NCBI RefSeq assembly: GCF_900129315.1 | Contig: NZ_FQUS01000010.1 | Span: 1 to 64,000 of the forward strand | Length of the DNA: 64,000 nt | Direction: 5' to 3' | Source of the DNA: Fodinibius roseus | GTDB taxonomy: Bacteria; Bacteroidota; Rhodothermia; Balneolales; Balneolaceae | In this document: positions 16,910 to 25,396 of the stretch, one piece after another | Numbering within the stretch: position 1 is the first letter of the stretch | Layout: every line of letters starts with the position of its first letter | Program-made: the position numbers and the translations under genes | Notes under the pieces: generated by a model | Told to the model about the DNA's origin: nothing | The model's input: the letters and a program-made list of their open reading frames with translations, nothing else | Database searches by the model: none

Positions 16910-18313
16910 ATGGGCCATTCGGATGAGTTTGCGCGGCGATCGTTTTTAAAAAAGCTTGGGCTTGCCACGGCTGGAATATTGGGCACACCATTTCTATCCC
17001 ACGGATCCGGTACAGGTGGAAACGAGCAAACCCTTGACCCCGGGCCCGGCGATACCAGGCAGTATGCAAAGAACGACCACATTCAGCTGGCCCTGATCGG
17101 TGCCGGAAAAATGGGCCAGGGGAACGGGCGGACGGCCCTCGAGCATAACGGGGTTGAGCTTGTAGCAGCATGTGACCTGTATGAGAGCCGGTTGAATCGA
17201 TGCAGAGAGCTTTTTGGGAGTGATCTTGCCGTCACCACCGACTACCGGGAAATTCTGGACCGAGAGGATGTGGATGCGGTTGTCGTGGCAACGCCCGATC
17301 ACTGGCACGATACCATTGCTGTCGACGCCTTACGCAGCAATAAAGCGGTCTACCTTGAGAAACCGATGGTTCAGCATATCGAAGAAGGGTACGGAGTCAT
17401 CGACGCGGCGAAAAAGGGGGGTAGCCCCATCATGGTGGGAAGCACATCCACCAGTGATATCGTATATCGAAAAGCTCGCGAACTGTATCGAAACGGGGAA
17501 ATCGGAAGGCTGAATTTAGTGGAATCCTACTACGATCGTTATTCTGCCATGGGGGCCTGGCAATATTCTATACCCCCCAGCGCTTCGACCGGGAATGTCG
17601 ACTGGGATACCTTTTTAAAGGATCTGCCCAAAATCCCGTTCGATCCCAAACGGTTTTTCAGGTGGAGAAACTACCGGGACTACGGTACAGGAGTGGCGGG
17701 CGATCTCTTTGTGCACCTGTTTTCCGGGATTCATTTGGTTACCGGCTCGAAGGGGCCGCATCGCATTATGGCGAGGGGAGGGCTAAGGTTTTGGGATGAC
17801 GGAAGGGATGTTCCGGATCTTATGACGGGCATGTATGAATATCCTCAGACGGAGGCTCACCCGGCCTTTACATTGACGCTCCGGGTGAATTTGGCGGACG
17901 GCTCGGGGGGCGGGCGGTTGATGCGTTTTGTAGGTTCCGAGGGAGAAATCGTCATAAGTGGAGACCGGGTAACGCTGAGCAAAGCCAAACTACCGGAAGA
18001 ACCCGGCATGACGATCTACGAGTTTGGGGAAGAGGTCCGCAACGAATACCGGGAATATTACCATGAGAAATATGGGGATGAGCAGCGACCTTCCTCCGTT
18101 GAGCCCGAGGTATTTACATATAAAGCTCCGGAGGGGTATAGTTCGCGCTATGACCACTTTGGCAATTTCTTCGGGGCTGTGCGGAACGGTTCGGCACTGC
18201 TGCAGGATGCCAGCTTTGGCTTGCGGGCCGCCGCCCCGGCGCTGGCCAGTAATTTGAGCTATTTTCAGAATGAAATTATTGAATGGGATCCCGAGAACAT
18301 GGAGCTTCTATAA
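16910..18313 (+). CDS. Gfo/Idh/MocA family oxidoreductase with Tat signal
   Basis: 467 residues. The N-terminus has a twin-arginine signal (RRSFLKKLGLATAGILG), so the protein is exported folded with cofactor. The Rossmann motif is LALIGAGKMGQGN, and EKPMV and DHWHD are the family's cofactor and active-site motifs. Such periplasmic enzymes in this phylum often oxidise or reduce sugar carbons, for example making or using 3-keto-sugars. It leads a rightward group with a deacetylase, TIM-barrel isomerase, MFS importer and ROK kinase, which suggests one sugar pathway. The gap before it (16661-16909) holds no gene that I can see. Confidence 0.9.
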   Translation: MGHSDEFARRSFLKKLGLATAGILGTPFLSHGSGTGGNEQTLDPGPGDTRQYAKNDHIQLALIGAGKMGQGNGRTALEHNGVELVAACDLYESRLNRCRELFGSDLAVTTDYREILDREDVDAVVVATPDHWHDTIAVDALRSNKAVYLEKPMVQHIEEGYGVIDAAKKGGSPIMVGSTSTSDIVYRKARELYRNGEIGRLNLVESYYDRYSAMGAWQYSIPPSASTGNVDWDTFLKDLPKIPFDPKRFFRWRNYRDYGTGVAGDLFVHLFSGIHLVTGSKGPHRIMARGGLRFWDDGRDVPDLMTGMYEYPQTEAHPAFTLTLRVNLADGSGGGRLMRFVGSEGEIVISGDRVTLSKAKLPEEPGMTIYEFGEEVRNEYREYYHEKYGDEQRPSSVEPEVFTYKAPEGYSSRYDHFGNFFGAVRNGSALLQDASFGLRAAAPALASNLSYFQNEIIEWDPENMELL

Positions 18314-18523
18314 TGGGATTTTTAATGGATTATACGACTTCCCTGGGCAGTTTTGGGGTGCAGCCGGGCTGGGGACAGCATATGAGTTGAAACAGGACCG
18401 GACATCATGTCTGAAATTATTTTACATCGAGCGCTGCATACCCGGTGTAAAAAACCCGGGCTAATTAACAACGCTTGTTTACATATGATTAATCAACAGC
18501 AATATAAATTAACGAATACTACG

Positions 18524-19402
18524 ATGGAAAATGTGAATAAAATAGTTACGCTGACTTTATTAATGGTGGTATTTGCAGCTTCTGCTGCTTTGGCTCAGCC
18601 GGAAACACCGGTAAGTGAATGGAGCGGGAAAACGATTCTGTTGGTTGGGGCGCATCCGGATGATGATTCTCGATCCTACGGCACCCTGTCCATGCTCCGG
18701 GAAAATGGCAACGAGGTGTATGTCCTGCTGATGACCACGGGTAATGTAGGGACGAAGGATCCGGACATGACCCGCGACCGGCTGGCCAAGATCAGGAGGG
18801 GAGAGGAGCTTCGGGCGCTCAATGAGATCGGAATTCCGGAGGAAAATTATATTAACCTCGGTTATACGGATGGGATGCTTGAGTTTGCGGACAAGGAAGA
18901 GGTGGCTCGCCGGCTGGTCAAGTGGTATCGGAAGATAAAGCCGGATGTGCTGTTTGCTTTTGATCCCGGATATGGATATCAAAAATGGCTCAAAACCGAT
19001 CATCGGCGCGCCTCGTACCTGGCGGTCGACGCAGCCCGGGCGTCGGAATGGCGCCTGATATTTCCGGCTCAGATTACCCAGGATGGACTTGAAGCCCACC
19101 TGATTGAGGAGTACATGTTTTTCAGCGGAGTAGAAGAGGATCAGAATACATGGGTGGATATCTCCGGAAAACACGCTGACCGGAAGTTTGAAGCCGTATC
19201 TATGCATGTCAGCCAGTTTAGTTCGGCCTGGAATGACTACAACGGGACCGATTTGGAAGCGGAAGATCTGGAGCCGGAGGACCGAAAGGCGTTTCTGAAA
19301 AAAATGCGCAGCCGGGTCTATGACAACCAAAAAGATGGGACCGCGGTTGAAGGGTTTCGCTACTACAAGGGAATCCCCGACGGAATCGGCCACCGCGACT
19401 AA
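18524..19402 (+). CDS. PIG-L family deacetylase, exported
   Basis: About 292 residues with a clear signal peptide (LTLLMVVFAASAALAQ). The PIG-L metal-binding motif AHPDDD is at about residue 47, and the later family His lies in KTDHRRASYLAVDAA. The family removes N-acetyl groups from GlcNAc-containing glycolipids or glycoconjugates using Zn2+. The frame runs further upstream to 18407, but those 39 codons precede a proper signal peptide, so ATG 18524 is chosen. In the cluster it may deacetylate an amino sugar before or after the oxidoreductase step. Confidence 0.9.
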   Translation: MENVNKIVTLTLLMVVFAASAALAQPETPVSEWSGKTILLVGAHPDDDSRSYGTLSMLRENGNEVYVLLMTTGNVGTKDPDMTRDRLAKIRRGEELRALNEIGIPEENYINLGYTDGMLEFADKEEVARRLVKWYRKIKPDVLFAFDPGYGYQKWLKTDHRRASYLAVDAARASEWRLIFPAQITQDGLEAHLIEEYMFFSGVEEDQNTWVDISGKHADRKFEAVSMHVSQFSSAWNDYNGTDLEAEDLEPEDRKAFLKKMRSRVYDNQKDGTAVEGFRYYKGIPDGIGHRD

Positions 19403-19486
19403 CGGGTGTTCTGCTGTGAGCAGCTCTGTATGTTTGTATACTTATGCTTGAATTCAAAAAAAACTTATAACTAAAAGACAACAGCT

Positions 19487-20413
19487 ATGGATAGGAAAGA
19501 ATTTGTTCAATTGGGAATGACTGCTGCGGTGTTTACCAGCGTACCGGGTTTGATATCAGCCTGTAACAGTCGGGCGGCCTCCCCGGATCTTTTTTTTGAT
19601 ATTTCACTGGCCGAGTGGAGCCTGCACAACCATCTTTTTGATGGAAAGATCGATCATCTTGATTTTCCCAAAATTACAAAGGAGGAGTTCGGCATCCATG
19701 CGGTGGAGTACGTGAACCAGTTCTTTATGGATAAGGCCGAGGATACCTCGTACCTGGACGAAATGAACAGCCGGTGTGCCGACCTGGGTGTCGAGCAGCT
19801 TATCATTATGGTCGACGGAGAGGGAGATTTGGCCACCGCGGACCAGTCGGAGCGGACCGAGGCTGTTGAAAATCATTATAAATGGGTGCATGCTGCAGAA
19901 CACCTGGGCTGTCATTCCATCCGGGTGAATACCCGCGGCGAAGGCACAAGATCTGAACAAAAAAAGGCGGCAGTGGACGGTCTCAGTCGCCTGTCGACCT
20001 ATGCGGAAGATTTCGGAATTAATGTGATTGTGGAGAATCACGGGGGCTATTCTTCAGACGGACAGTGGCTTTCCGGGGTCATTGAAGAGGTGGGAATGGA
20101 TAACTGCGGAACCCTGCCCGATTTCGGGAATTTTAGGGTATCGGATGACAATGAATACGATCGTTACAAGGGCGTACAAGAGTTGATGCCCTATGCCATG
20201 GGCGTCAGTGCCAAGGGCATGGCGTTTGACGAGCAGGGGAATGAGAAGAATATCGACTATGAACGAATGCTCACGATTGTAAAAGAGGCGGGATATACCG
20301 GCTACATAGGTATCGAATATTCGGGTGAACTGGGGGAGTATGAGGGAATACGGGCAACCAAAAAGCTGCTGGAAAAAGCGGGAGCCGCGGTTTCGGAGGG
20401 CACGGATAACTGA
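19487..20413 (+). CDS. Sugar phosphate isomerase/epimerase-like TIM-barrel protein, exported
   Basis: 308 residues, AP endonuclease 2 / xylose-isomerase-like TIM barrel. The N-terminus is a lipoprotein-type signal ending LISAC (about residue 26), so it is probably periplasmic and lipid-anchored. Likely metal ligands are Glu in [11 protein letters not shown], Asp in LPDFGNF and Glu in [10 protein letters not shown]; a His normally found as a ligand near residue 240 is not evident. With the exported Gfo/Idh enzyme it resembles pairs that act on oxidised (3-keto) sugars in the periplasm. The exact reaction is inference. Confidence 0.85.
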   Translation: MDRKEFVQLGMTAAVFTSVPGLISACNSRAASPDLFFDISLAEWSLHNHLFDGKIDHLDFPKITKEEFGIHAVEYVNQFFMDKAEDTSYLDEMNSRCADLGVEQLIIMVDGEGDLATADQSERTEAVENHYKWVHAAEHLGCHSIRVNTRGEGTRSEQKKAAVDGLSRLSTYAEDFGINVIVENHGGYSSDGQWLSGVIEEVGMDNCGTLPDFGNFRVSDDNEYDRYKGVQELMPYAMGVSAKGMAFDEQGNEKNIDYERMLTIVKEAGYTGYIGIEYSGELGEYEGIRATKKLLEKAGAAVSEGTDN

Positions 20414-20453
20414 TAACGGATAATGGAGCATACAACTGTTCAATCTTACTGTA

Positions 20454-20487
20454 GAACATTTCGCCCGGAATGTTCCCGAAAAACGGG
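20454..20487 (+). promoter_or_regulatory. Two adjacent inverted repeats before the MFS gene
   Basis: GAACATT and AATGTTC form a perfect 7-bp inverted repeat around eight bases (20454-20475). CCCG and CGGG around AAAAA follow directly (20475-20487). They lie about 90 bases before the transporter start and are plausible operator or RNA hairpins. Only the symmetry is seen. Confidence 0.3.
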
Positions 20488-20578
20488 ATCGCGGGCAAAA
20501 GCAAACCATAGACAAGTGCGAGAGAAATGCGGCTTCGCCTTGGCCGGAATAGTATTGTCAAAATAAATCATACAACAT

Positions 20579-21868
20579 ATGAAACGGAACTATTACCTCG
20601 TAGGACTCATCCTGTTAATATTTTTTGTCATCTCTTTTCTAACCAATATTATCGGTCCTCTCGTTCCGGAGATCATTGAGGATTTCGACCTGAGTCTCAC
20701 CCTGGTGGCGGTGCTCCCCTTTGCTTTCTTTATTGCCTATGGGGCGATGTCCATTCCTTCGGGATTACTGATTGAGTTTTACAGTGAAAAGAAAATTATG
20801 GTGAGTGCATTCCTCGTGGCCTTTAGCGGGGCGCTGCTGTTCGGCCTCTTCCCGAACTACCTGATAGCTATTGTCTCGCTGTTTCTGATTGGGACGGGCA
20901 TGGCGATGCTGCAGGTGGCTATTAACCCCTTGTTGCGGGAAGCCGGTGGAGAGGAACATTTTGCGTTTAACTCTCAGCTGGGACAGCTGTTTTTCGGGCT
21001 CGCCTCTTTTTTGAGTCCCCTGGTCTATTCCTACCTGGTTGTTAATCTGGACAGCGGCGCCACCGAGGGGTTTCTTCTTGCCACGCTTGCTGCGGTCGTC
21101 CCCGAGGAGCTGCCCTGGATATCACTCTACTGGATTTTTGCCCTCGTCTCGCTGGTCATGGTGGTTGTCATACTGCTATCCCATTTTCCGGAGGTAGAAC
21201 GAAAGGAGGATGAGAAAGTGGGGATGCTCGAAACGCTCGAGCTGCTAAAGCAGCCGATGGTGTGGATGTTTTTTCTGGGCATCTTCTGCTATGTGGGATC
21301 TGAACAGGGCGTCGCGAACTGGATCTCCGAATTTCTTTCGACCTATCACGGCTATGATCCCCAAACCACGGGTGCCAGTACGGTCTCCTGGTTCTGGGGA
21401 ATGATGACGGCCGGCACGGTATTGGGGCTCCTGTTGCTGAAGGTGATGGACAGCCGGAAGGTACTGATTTCTTTTACAACCGGGGCCCTGCTTTGCCTGA
21501 CGCTTGCCCTTTTCGGGAGCGGGGAGATCGCTTTATATGCTTTTCCCGCCATCGGTTTCTTAATAGCGGTGATGTGGCCGGTCATATTTTCACTTGCATT
21601 AAACTCTGTTCGGGAGAACCATGGTTCGTTCTCGGGGATTCTGGTGACCGGCATCGTCGGGGGCGCGGTGGTACCGCTGGTTGTCGGTTCGCTCGGGGAT
21701 GTGCTGGGATTGAGATCCGGCATGTTCTTCCTGTATCTAACGTTCGGATATATCCTGAGCATCGGATTCTGGGCGGATCCCCTGGTTACCAATAAGACGA
21801 TCGAATTTTCCGGGAAAGAGAAGGGGAAAGGGCGAGGGGAGCAACAGGAAGAAGCATACGTCAGCTAA
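20579..21868 (+). CDS. MFS sugar transporter (FucP/GlcP-like)
   Basis: 429 residues with about 12 membrane segments. The helix-4/5 region LLREAGGEEHFAFNSQLGQLFFGLAS matches the FucP/glucose-galactose MFS branch (family motif N-P in AINPLLRE, then N-x-xQ). It carries a sugar, probably with H+ or Na+, into the cytosol. Between an exported isomerase and a ROK kinase it is the natural inner-membrane step of the cluster. The hydrophilic tail is rich in Lys, Gly and Glu. The start ATG follows ACAACAT, with no strong ribosome site. Confidence 0.88.
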   Translation: MKRNYYLVGLILLIFFVISFLTNIIGPLVPEIIEDFDLSLTLVAVLPFAFFIAYGAMSIPSGLLIEFYSEKKIMVSAFLVAFSGALLFGLFPNYLIAIVSLFLIGTGMAMLQVAINPLLREAGGEEHFAFNSQLGQLFFGLASFLSPLVYSYLVVNLDSGATEGFLLATLAAVVPEELPWISLYWIFALVSLVMVVVILLSHFPEVERKEDEKVGMLETLELLKQPMVWMFFLGIFCYVGSEQGVANWISEFLSTYHGYDPQTTGASTVSWFWGMMTAGTVLGLLLLKVMDSRKVLISFTTGALLCLTLALFGSGEIALYAFPAIGFLIAVMWPVIFSLALNSVRENHGSFSGILVTGIVGGAVVPLVVGSLGDVLGLRSGMFFLYLTFGYILSIGFWADPLVTNKTIEFSGKEKGKGRGEQQEEAYVS

Positions 21869-21895
21869 CACTATCTTAAATTACCAGCGGAAACA

Positions 21896-22765
21896 GTGAA
21901 TATGAATACAGAGGAAATGAAGCAGCAATCTTTTGTCGGTGTCGACCTCGGAGCTACGAATGTACGGGTGGGGCGTGTCCGTGGAAATAGTATCGAACAG
22001 CTGGAGGGAGAGGAGATTGTTGACAGCAACGATCCCTCGGACCTGCTCACACAGATAGAAGTCCTGATCCGAAAAGTTATAACTTCCGATGTTATAGGTG
22101 TTGGGATCGGAGTGCCCAGTGTGGTGGATGTGGAGGAAGGCATTGTGTATGATGTCCAGAATATCCCGTCGTGGGAAAAAGTCCCGGTGAAGCGGATCCT
22201 TGAAGAAAAATTAAATAAACCGGTATATGTAAACAATGATTCCAACTGTTTTGTGCTGGGAGAGAAGTTTTTCGGCAAAGGCCTCGGGTGCGAATCGGTG
22301 GTGGGATTGACGCTCGGGTCCGGTTTCGGTTCGGGACTGATCCTGAATGATCAATTGTATTTCGGTGATCATTGTGGGGCCGGGGAAGTCGGGATGCTTC
22401 CCTATAAAGATTCGATATTCGAGCACTATTGCTCCGGGATGTTCTTTGAACGGGCGTATGACGTGTCGGGGAAGCAGGTATATGAGAATGCCCGAAAGGG
22501 AAGGGAGAGCGCAAAAAAGATGTATAAAGCCTTTGGCACCCACCTGGGAAATGGGATAAAAGCGGTGATGTATGCGTATGATCCCCAGCTGATTATCCTG
22601 GGAGGTACGATTCGCAAGGCCTACCCCTATTTTAAGGAAAGCATGTTCAGGGCGATGCAGGACTTTGCCTATTCGAATTCTCTCGCGTCAATCAGGATAG
22701 AGGTATCCGAGCTGGACGAGGTTTCGGTACTGGGAGCCGCAGCCTTGTCGTTTGAGGGGAAGTGA
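21896..22765 (+). CDS. ROK family sugar kinase
   Basis: 289 residues. GVDLGATNVRVG is the phosphate-binding motif, VNNDSNCFVLGE contains the catalytic Asp region, and LTLGSGFGSGLI is the second glycine-rich motif. The ROK zinc site (usually GHx9-11CxCGx2GCxE) is reduced to DHCGAGEVG and HYCSG, so the metal site is atypical. It probably phosphorylates the sugar taken up by the MFS transporter, in the cytosol. No HTH domain is present, so it is a kinase and not a repressor. Start is GTG 21896 or ATG 21902. It is the last gene of the cluster; its stop lies at the edge of an inverted-repeat element. Confidence 0.88.
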   Translation: MNMNTEEMKQQSFVGVDLGATNVRVGRVRGNSIEQLEGEEIVDSNDPSDLLTQIEVLIRKVITSDVIGVGIGVPSVVDVEEGIVYDVQNIPSWEKVPVKRILEEKLNKPVYVNNDSNCFVLGEKFFGKGLGCESVVGLTLGSGFGSGLILNDQLYFGDHCGAGEVGMLPYKDSIFEHYCSGMFFERAYDVSGKQVYENARKGRESAKKMYKAFGTHLGNGIKAVMYAYDPQLIILGGTIRKAYPYFKESMFRAMQDFAYSNSLASIRIEVSELDEVSVLGAAALSFEGK

Positions 22766-23083
22766 TGTTCCATTTTTTTCATCGACGAAAAAAACGGAAC
22801 CCAAAAAAAGTCGCCGGCTGCGAAAATTAAGCGCCCGGCGGTTGCGGCGGCTCCGGAGAAAAATATAAACTCGCCCGAGAGAATCGGGCTCAAACAAATA
22901 TTTTTCTTATTCCTCCGCCTTGCATCCGCCACTCCGGGCATTGAATTTTCAAGGCCGGACAATGAGCTCGAAGAGTCTAAACGATTCGCCCTATTCCTTG
23001 GCAATGACCTTTTCGCTTCCAGCTCTGCCGCTACTGACCGCTGCTGTTGGTTTTTGTCGCTGAAAAAAAATGGAATGCTCCAC
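22762..23083. mobile_element. MITE-like element with terminal inverted repeats
   Basis: GTGATGTTCCATTTTTTTCA at the left is mirrored at the right by TGAAAAAAAATGGAATGCTC followed by CAC (one small insertion). The ends bound about 320 bp with no plausible gene. The interior is GC-rich (GCGCCCGGCGGTTGCGGCGG) with an inner hairpin CTCGCCCGA / TCGGGCTC. It starts within the stop codon region of the ROK gene. No target-site duplication could be fixed. After it, 23084-23331 is AT-rich and holds no gene that I can see. Confidence 0.45.
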
Positions 23084-23331
23084 ATCGATTAAAAAAGAGA
23101 AGGAAGAAAGAGGTCTGCCAACAAGAAATTTTGATGATCTTGATAGGAATAGAATTTTACTTTGAAATAGTCAGCTAATAAACCCATGTTATAAAAAAGC
23201 TTTAAATGATTTAAATATAACCGCTAAACGCCTTAAATTATTAGCGATAGCAGACTATTGAATACAAACCCGTTTTATTGATTCGGAAATCCGGGCGAAC
23301 AGGAATATTTTGCCGTGGTTAAAAACAGTTG

Positions 23332-23910
23332 ATGGAAGGAGGGAACGATATTACATATGATTCTGACCAGCATCTTGTGGAGCGTATCCGAGAGGGTGAT
23401 GAGCAGGCTTTCAAGCGTCTCTTTTTCAACTATTACTACGACCTTTGCGGCTTTGCCTCTCAGATGACCGCCTCCAGGGAACAGGCTAAGGATATCGTTC
23501 AAGAGGTCTTTTACAAGGTATGGAAAGGACGGGAGCAGTGGACGATATACAGCTCTTTAAAAGCGTATCTTTTCCAGTCCGTTCGTAACGAGACCCTGAA
23601 TCAGATGGACCGCGAGCAGCATCGACAGCAGCTGAGAGAGCAGATAGCGACCCGGGAGAAAGGTTACGGTCGGGAGCTGAGAAGCAGGCGTGAGGATGAC
23701 ACTGAAAATGAGGAGTTGCTCAACCGGATATGGAGCCTTGTCGGAGAAATGCCCCGCCGCCGGCGCGCGGTCTTTGTACTGCATCGCAAACATGGTTTGA
23801 GTTACAACGAGATTGCGGAGGTGATGGGTATTAGCCGAAAGACCGTAGAAAATCACATGGGACTTGCGCTCAGCCATATTCGGGAACAGATAGAAATCAA
23901 TCATGACTGA
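23332..23910 (+). CDS. ECF RNA polymerase sigma-70 factor (FecI-like)
   Basis: About 192 residues. Region 2 is LFFNYYYDLCGFASQMT to DIVQEVFYKVW; region 4 is LHRKHGLSYNEIAEVMGISRKTVENHMGLAL, a clear HTH. It belongs to the Bacteroidota FecI-like expansion (VFVLHRKHGLSYNEIAE). ATG 23332 is preferred; the codon just before is TTG, also open. It is followed by FecR and an STN-containing SusC, so signal binding outside should pass through SusC and FecR to free this sigma factor for transcription of the locus. Confidence 0.93.
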   Translation: MEGGNDITYDSDQHLVERIREGDEQAFKRLFFNYYYDLCGFASQMTASREQAKDIVQEVFYKVWKGREQWTIYSSLKAYLFQSVRNETLNQMDREQHRQQLREQIATREKGYGRELRSRREDDTENEELLNRIWSLVGEMPRRRRAVFVLHRKHGLSYNEIAEVMGISRKTVENHMGLALSHIREQIEINHD

Positions 23911-23938
23911 AAGAGCATCCCATCTCTAACAGAGGGGG

Positions 23939-24064
23939 TGAAAAACCAGGAGTTTTGGTCAGTACCAACACCTGAGCGATTTAAAACCGCTGTATACAGG
24001 CTGTTTATAAAGATGTTAAAAACGCCAAAATGCAGAAATTTGGCAAAACAACGGTTTTGCATAG
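23939..24064 (-). repeat. Interspersed repeat, copy C (reverse orientation)
   Basis: Read on the minus strand, it gives TGCAAAACCGTTGTTTTGCC, then CTGTATACAGCGGTTTTAAA, TCGCTCAGGTGTTGGTACTG and AAACTCCTGGTTTTTCAC, the best match to copy A. It lies between the sigma factor and FecR genes, so it would be inside or next to their transcripts. Confidence 0.65.
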
Positions 24065-24135
24065 TATCATTTTTTAAAAGAGGATGCCCCGGGAATGCAG
24101 AATTCTGAATTTTCTTTTTCATGACTCATGTCCCA

Positions 24136-24178
24136 GGATTATTGAGATAATCCCAAATCACTTTCACGCGGTGAAAGT
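24136..24178 (+). promoter_or_regulatory. Two perfect palindromes upstream of FecR
   Basis: GGATTAT-TGAG-ATAATCC (24136-24153) and ACTTTCAC-GCG-GTGAAAGT (24160-24178, 8-bp arms) lie in tandem about 105 bases before the FecR start. The second is followed by AATTCAAAAAAAA, not by T's, so a rightward terminator is unlikely. They may be operators or RNA hairpins. The rest of the gap 23911-24282 holds repeat copy C and AT-rich sequence. Confidence 0.4.
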
Positions 24179-24282
24179 CAATTCAAAAAAAATATAATTT
24201 TCTTCATATTTCGTTAGGGGGAGCCCGGTTTGCACTTGTCTTATCCATAAAGATCAGTTACTTAATACGGAAGAAGGCTAAC

Positions 24283-25353
24283 ATGGAATCTGACCAGCTG
24301 AATTATTCATTGCTTGCCCGTTATATGTCCGGTGAATGCAGCAGTCGGGAGGGTGAAATTATAGAACAATGGATGGGGGAAGACCCTCGAAATAAAAAAA
24401 CAATGGAGGAGTTCCGGCAAATTTGGGAAACATCTGCCCGGAAGCGGGAGACTTCCGAAACGGAATTGGGTATCGGTGGAGAATGGGACAAGCTGAAAAA
24501 TCGCCTCAGGAAGGAGGGGGAGCTTCGCGGCGATATCGAGAAACGTTCCGGCCCTATCAGAAAGCTTCAGAAGACCTCTTCCGTACATTCCCCGACCCGC
24601 CAATTGATGCGTGTAGCCGCGGTACTGCTGATAGCCGGCTTACTGGGCCTGGGTTCATACTGGTACGGCTCACAATCCCAACCGGAAACCGGGGAACAGG
24701 CGCTCCGGGAGATCAGTACCGAGAAGGCTCAACGGGCAAACACGACGCTGGGTGACGGCACGCGGGTGCTGTTAAACGCGGATAGTAAAATGACCCTGCC
24801 CTCCGAGTTCGCCTCCGATGTACGCGAAGTGTTTCTGGAAGGGGAAGCCTATTTCGATGTGGCCGGCAATCCGGATAAGCCTTTTGTCATTCATGCCGGG
24901 GAATCCGTCACCCGCGTCTTGGGGACCTCCTTTTCAGTGCGATCCTATCCGGAGGATGAAGGGGTGCGGGTAGTTGTGCAGGAAGGCCGGGTTTCTTTTG
25001 GGGCTGCGGACGCTCAAGATGAGCAGAAGTCAGTTCTCTCCGCTAATGAACTGGGTCGTTATTCCTTGAGAAGCAATCGGATTGAGACCCGGCAGGTCGA
25101 CGACATGGAGCTTTACTTGAGCTGGAGAGATGGATATTTAAAATTCAGGGAAACACCGATGTACAAAGTGGCAACTGCGCTGGAGCGAAGGTATGGTATT
25201 GAGGTTGCTTTTGATCGCCAGGAGCTCCGGGAGAAATCACTTACCGCCCTTCTGAAGAGTCGTTCCATCCGGAATGTACTGGATGTAATAGCGATGTCTC
25301 TGAATATCGAGTATGAGCTGAAGGATAATAAGGTCACCTTTTATCAGCAGTGA
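24283..25353 (+). CDS. FecR family anti-sigma factor
   Basis: 356 residues. The cytosolic N-terminal region (about 1-95) holds the sigma-binding part (LARYMSGECSSREGEIIEQWM). One membrane helix follows (LMRVAAVLLIAGLLGLGSYW, about 107-126). The periplasmic FecR domain includes LGDGTRVLLNADSKM and VFLEGEAYFDVAGNPDKPFVIHAG, and the DUF4974 domain at the C-terminus (FRETPMYKVATALERRYGIEV) contacts the STN domain of the transporter. It should hold the ECF sigma factor inactive until signalled. The SusC gene begins 44 bases after. Confidence 0.94.
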   Translation: MESDQLNYSLLARYMSGECSSREGEIIEQWMGEDPRNKKTMEEFRQIWETSARKRETSETELGIGGEWDKLKNRLRKEGELRGDIEKRSGPIRKLQKTSSVHSPTRQLMRVAAVLLIAGLLGLGSYWYGSQSQPETGEQALREISTEKAQRANTTLGDGTRVLLNADSKMTLPSEFASDVREVFLEGEAYFDVAGNPDKPFVIHAGESVTRVLGTSFSVRSYPEDEGVRVVVQEGRVSFGAADAQDEQKSVLSANELGRYSLRSNRIETRQVDDMELYLSWRDGYLKFRETPMYKVATALERRYGIEVAFDRQELREKSLTALLKSRSIRNVLDVIAMSLNIEYELKDNKVTFYQQ

Positions 25354-25396
25354 TCGGGTTTTACATCATCAAAGTCATATAATTATAAACCAGAGA

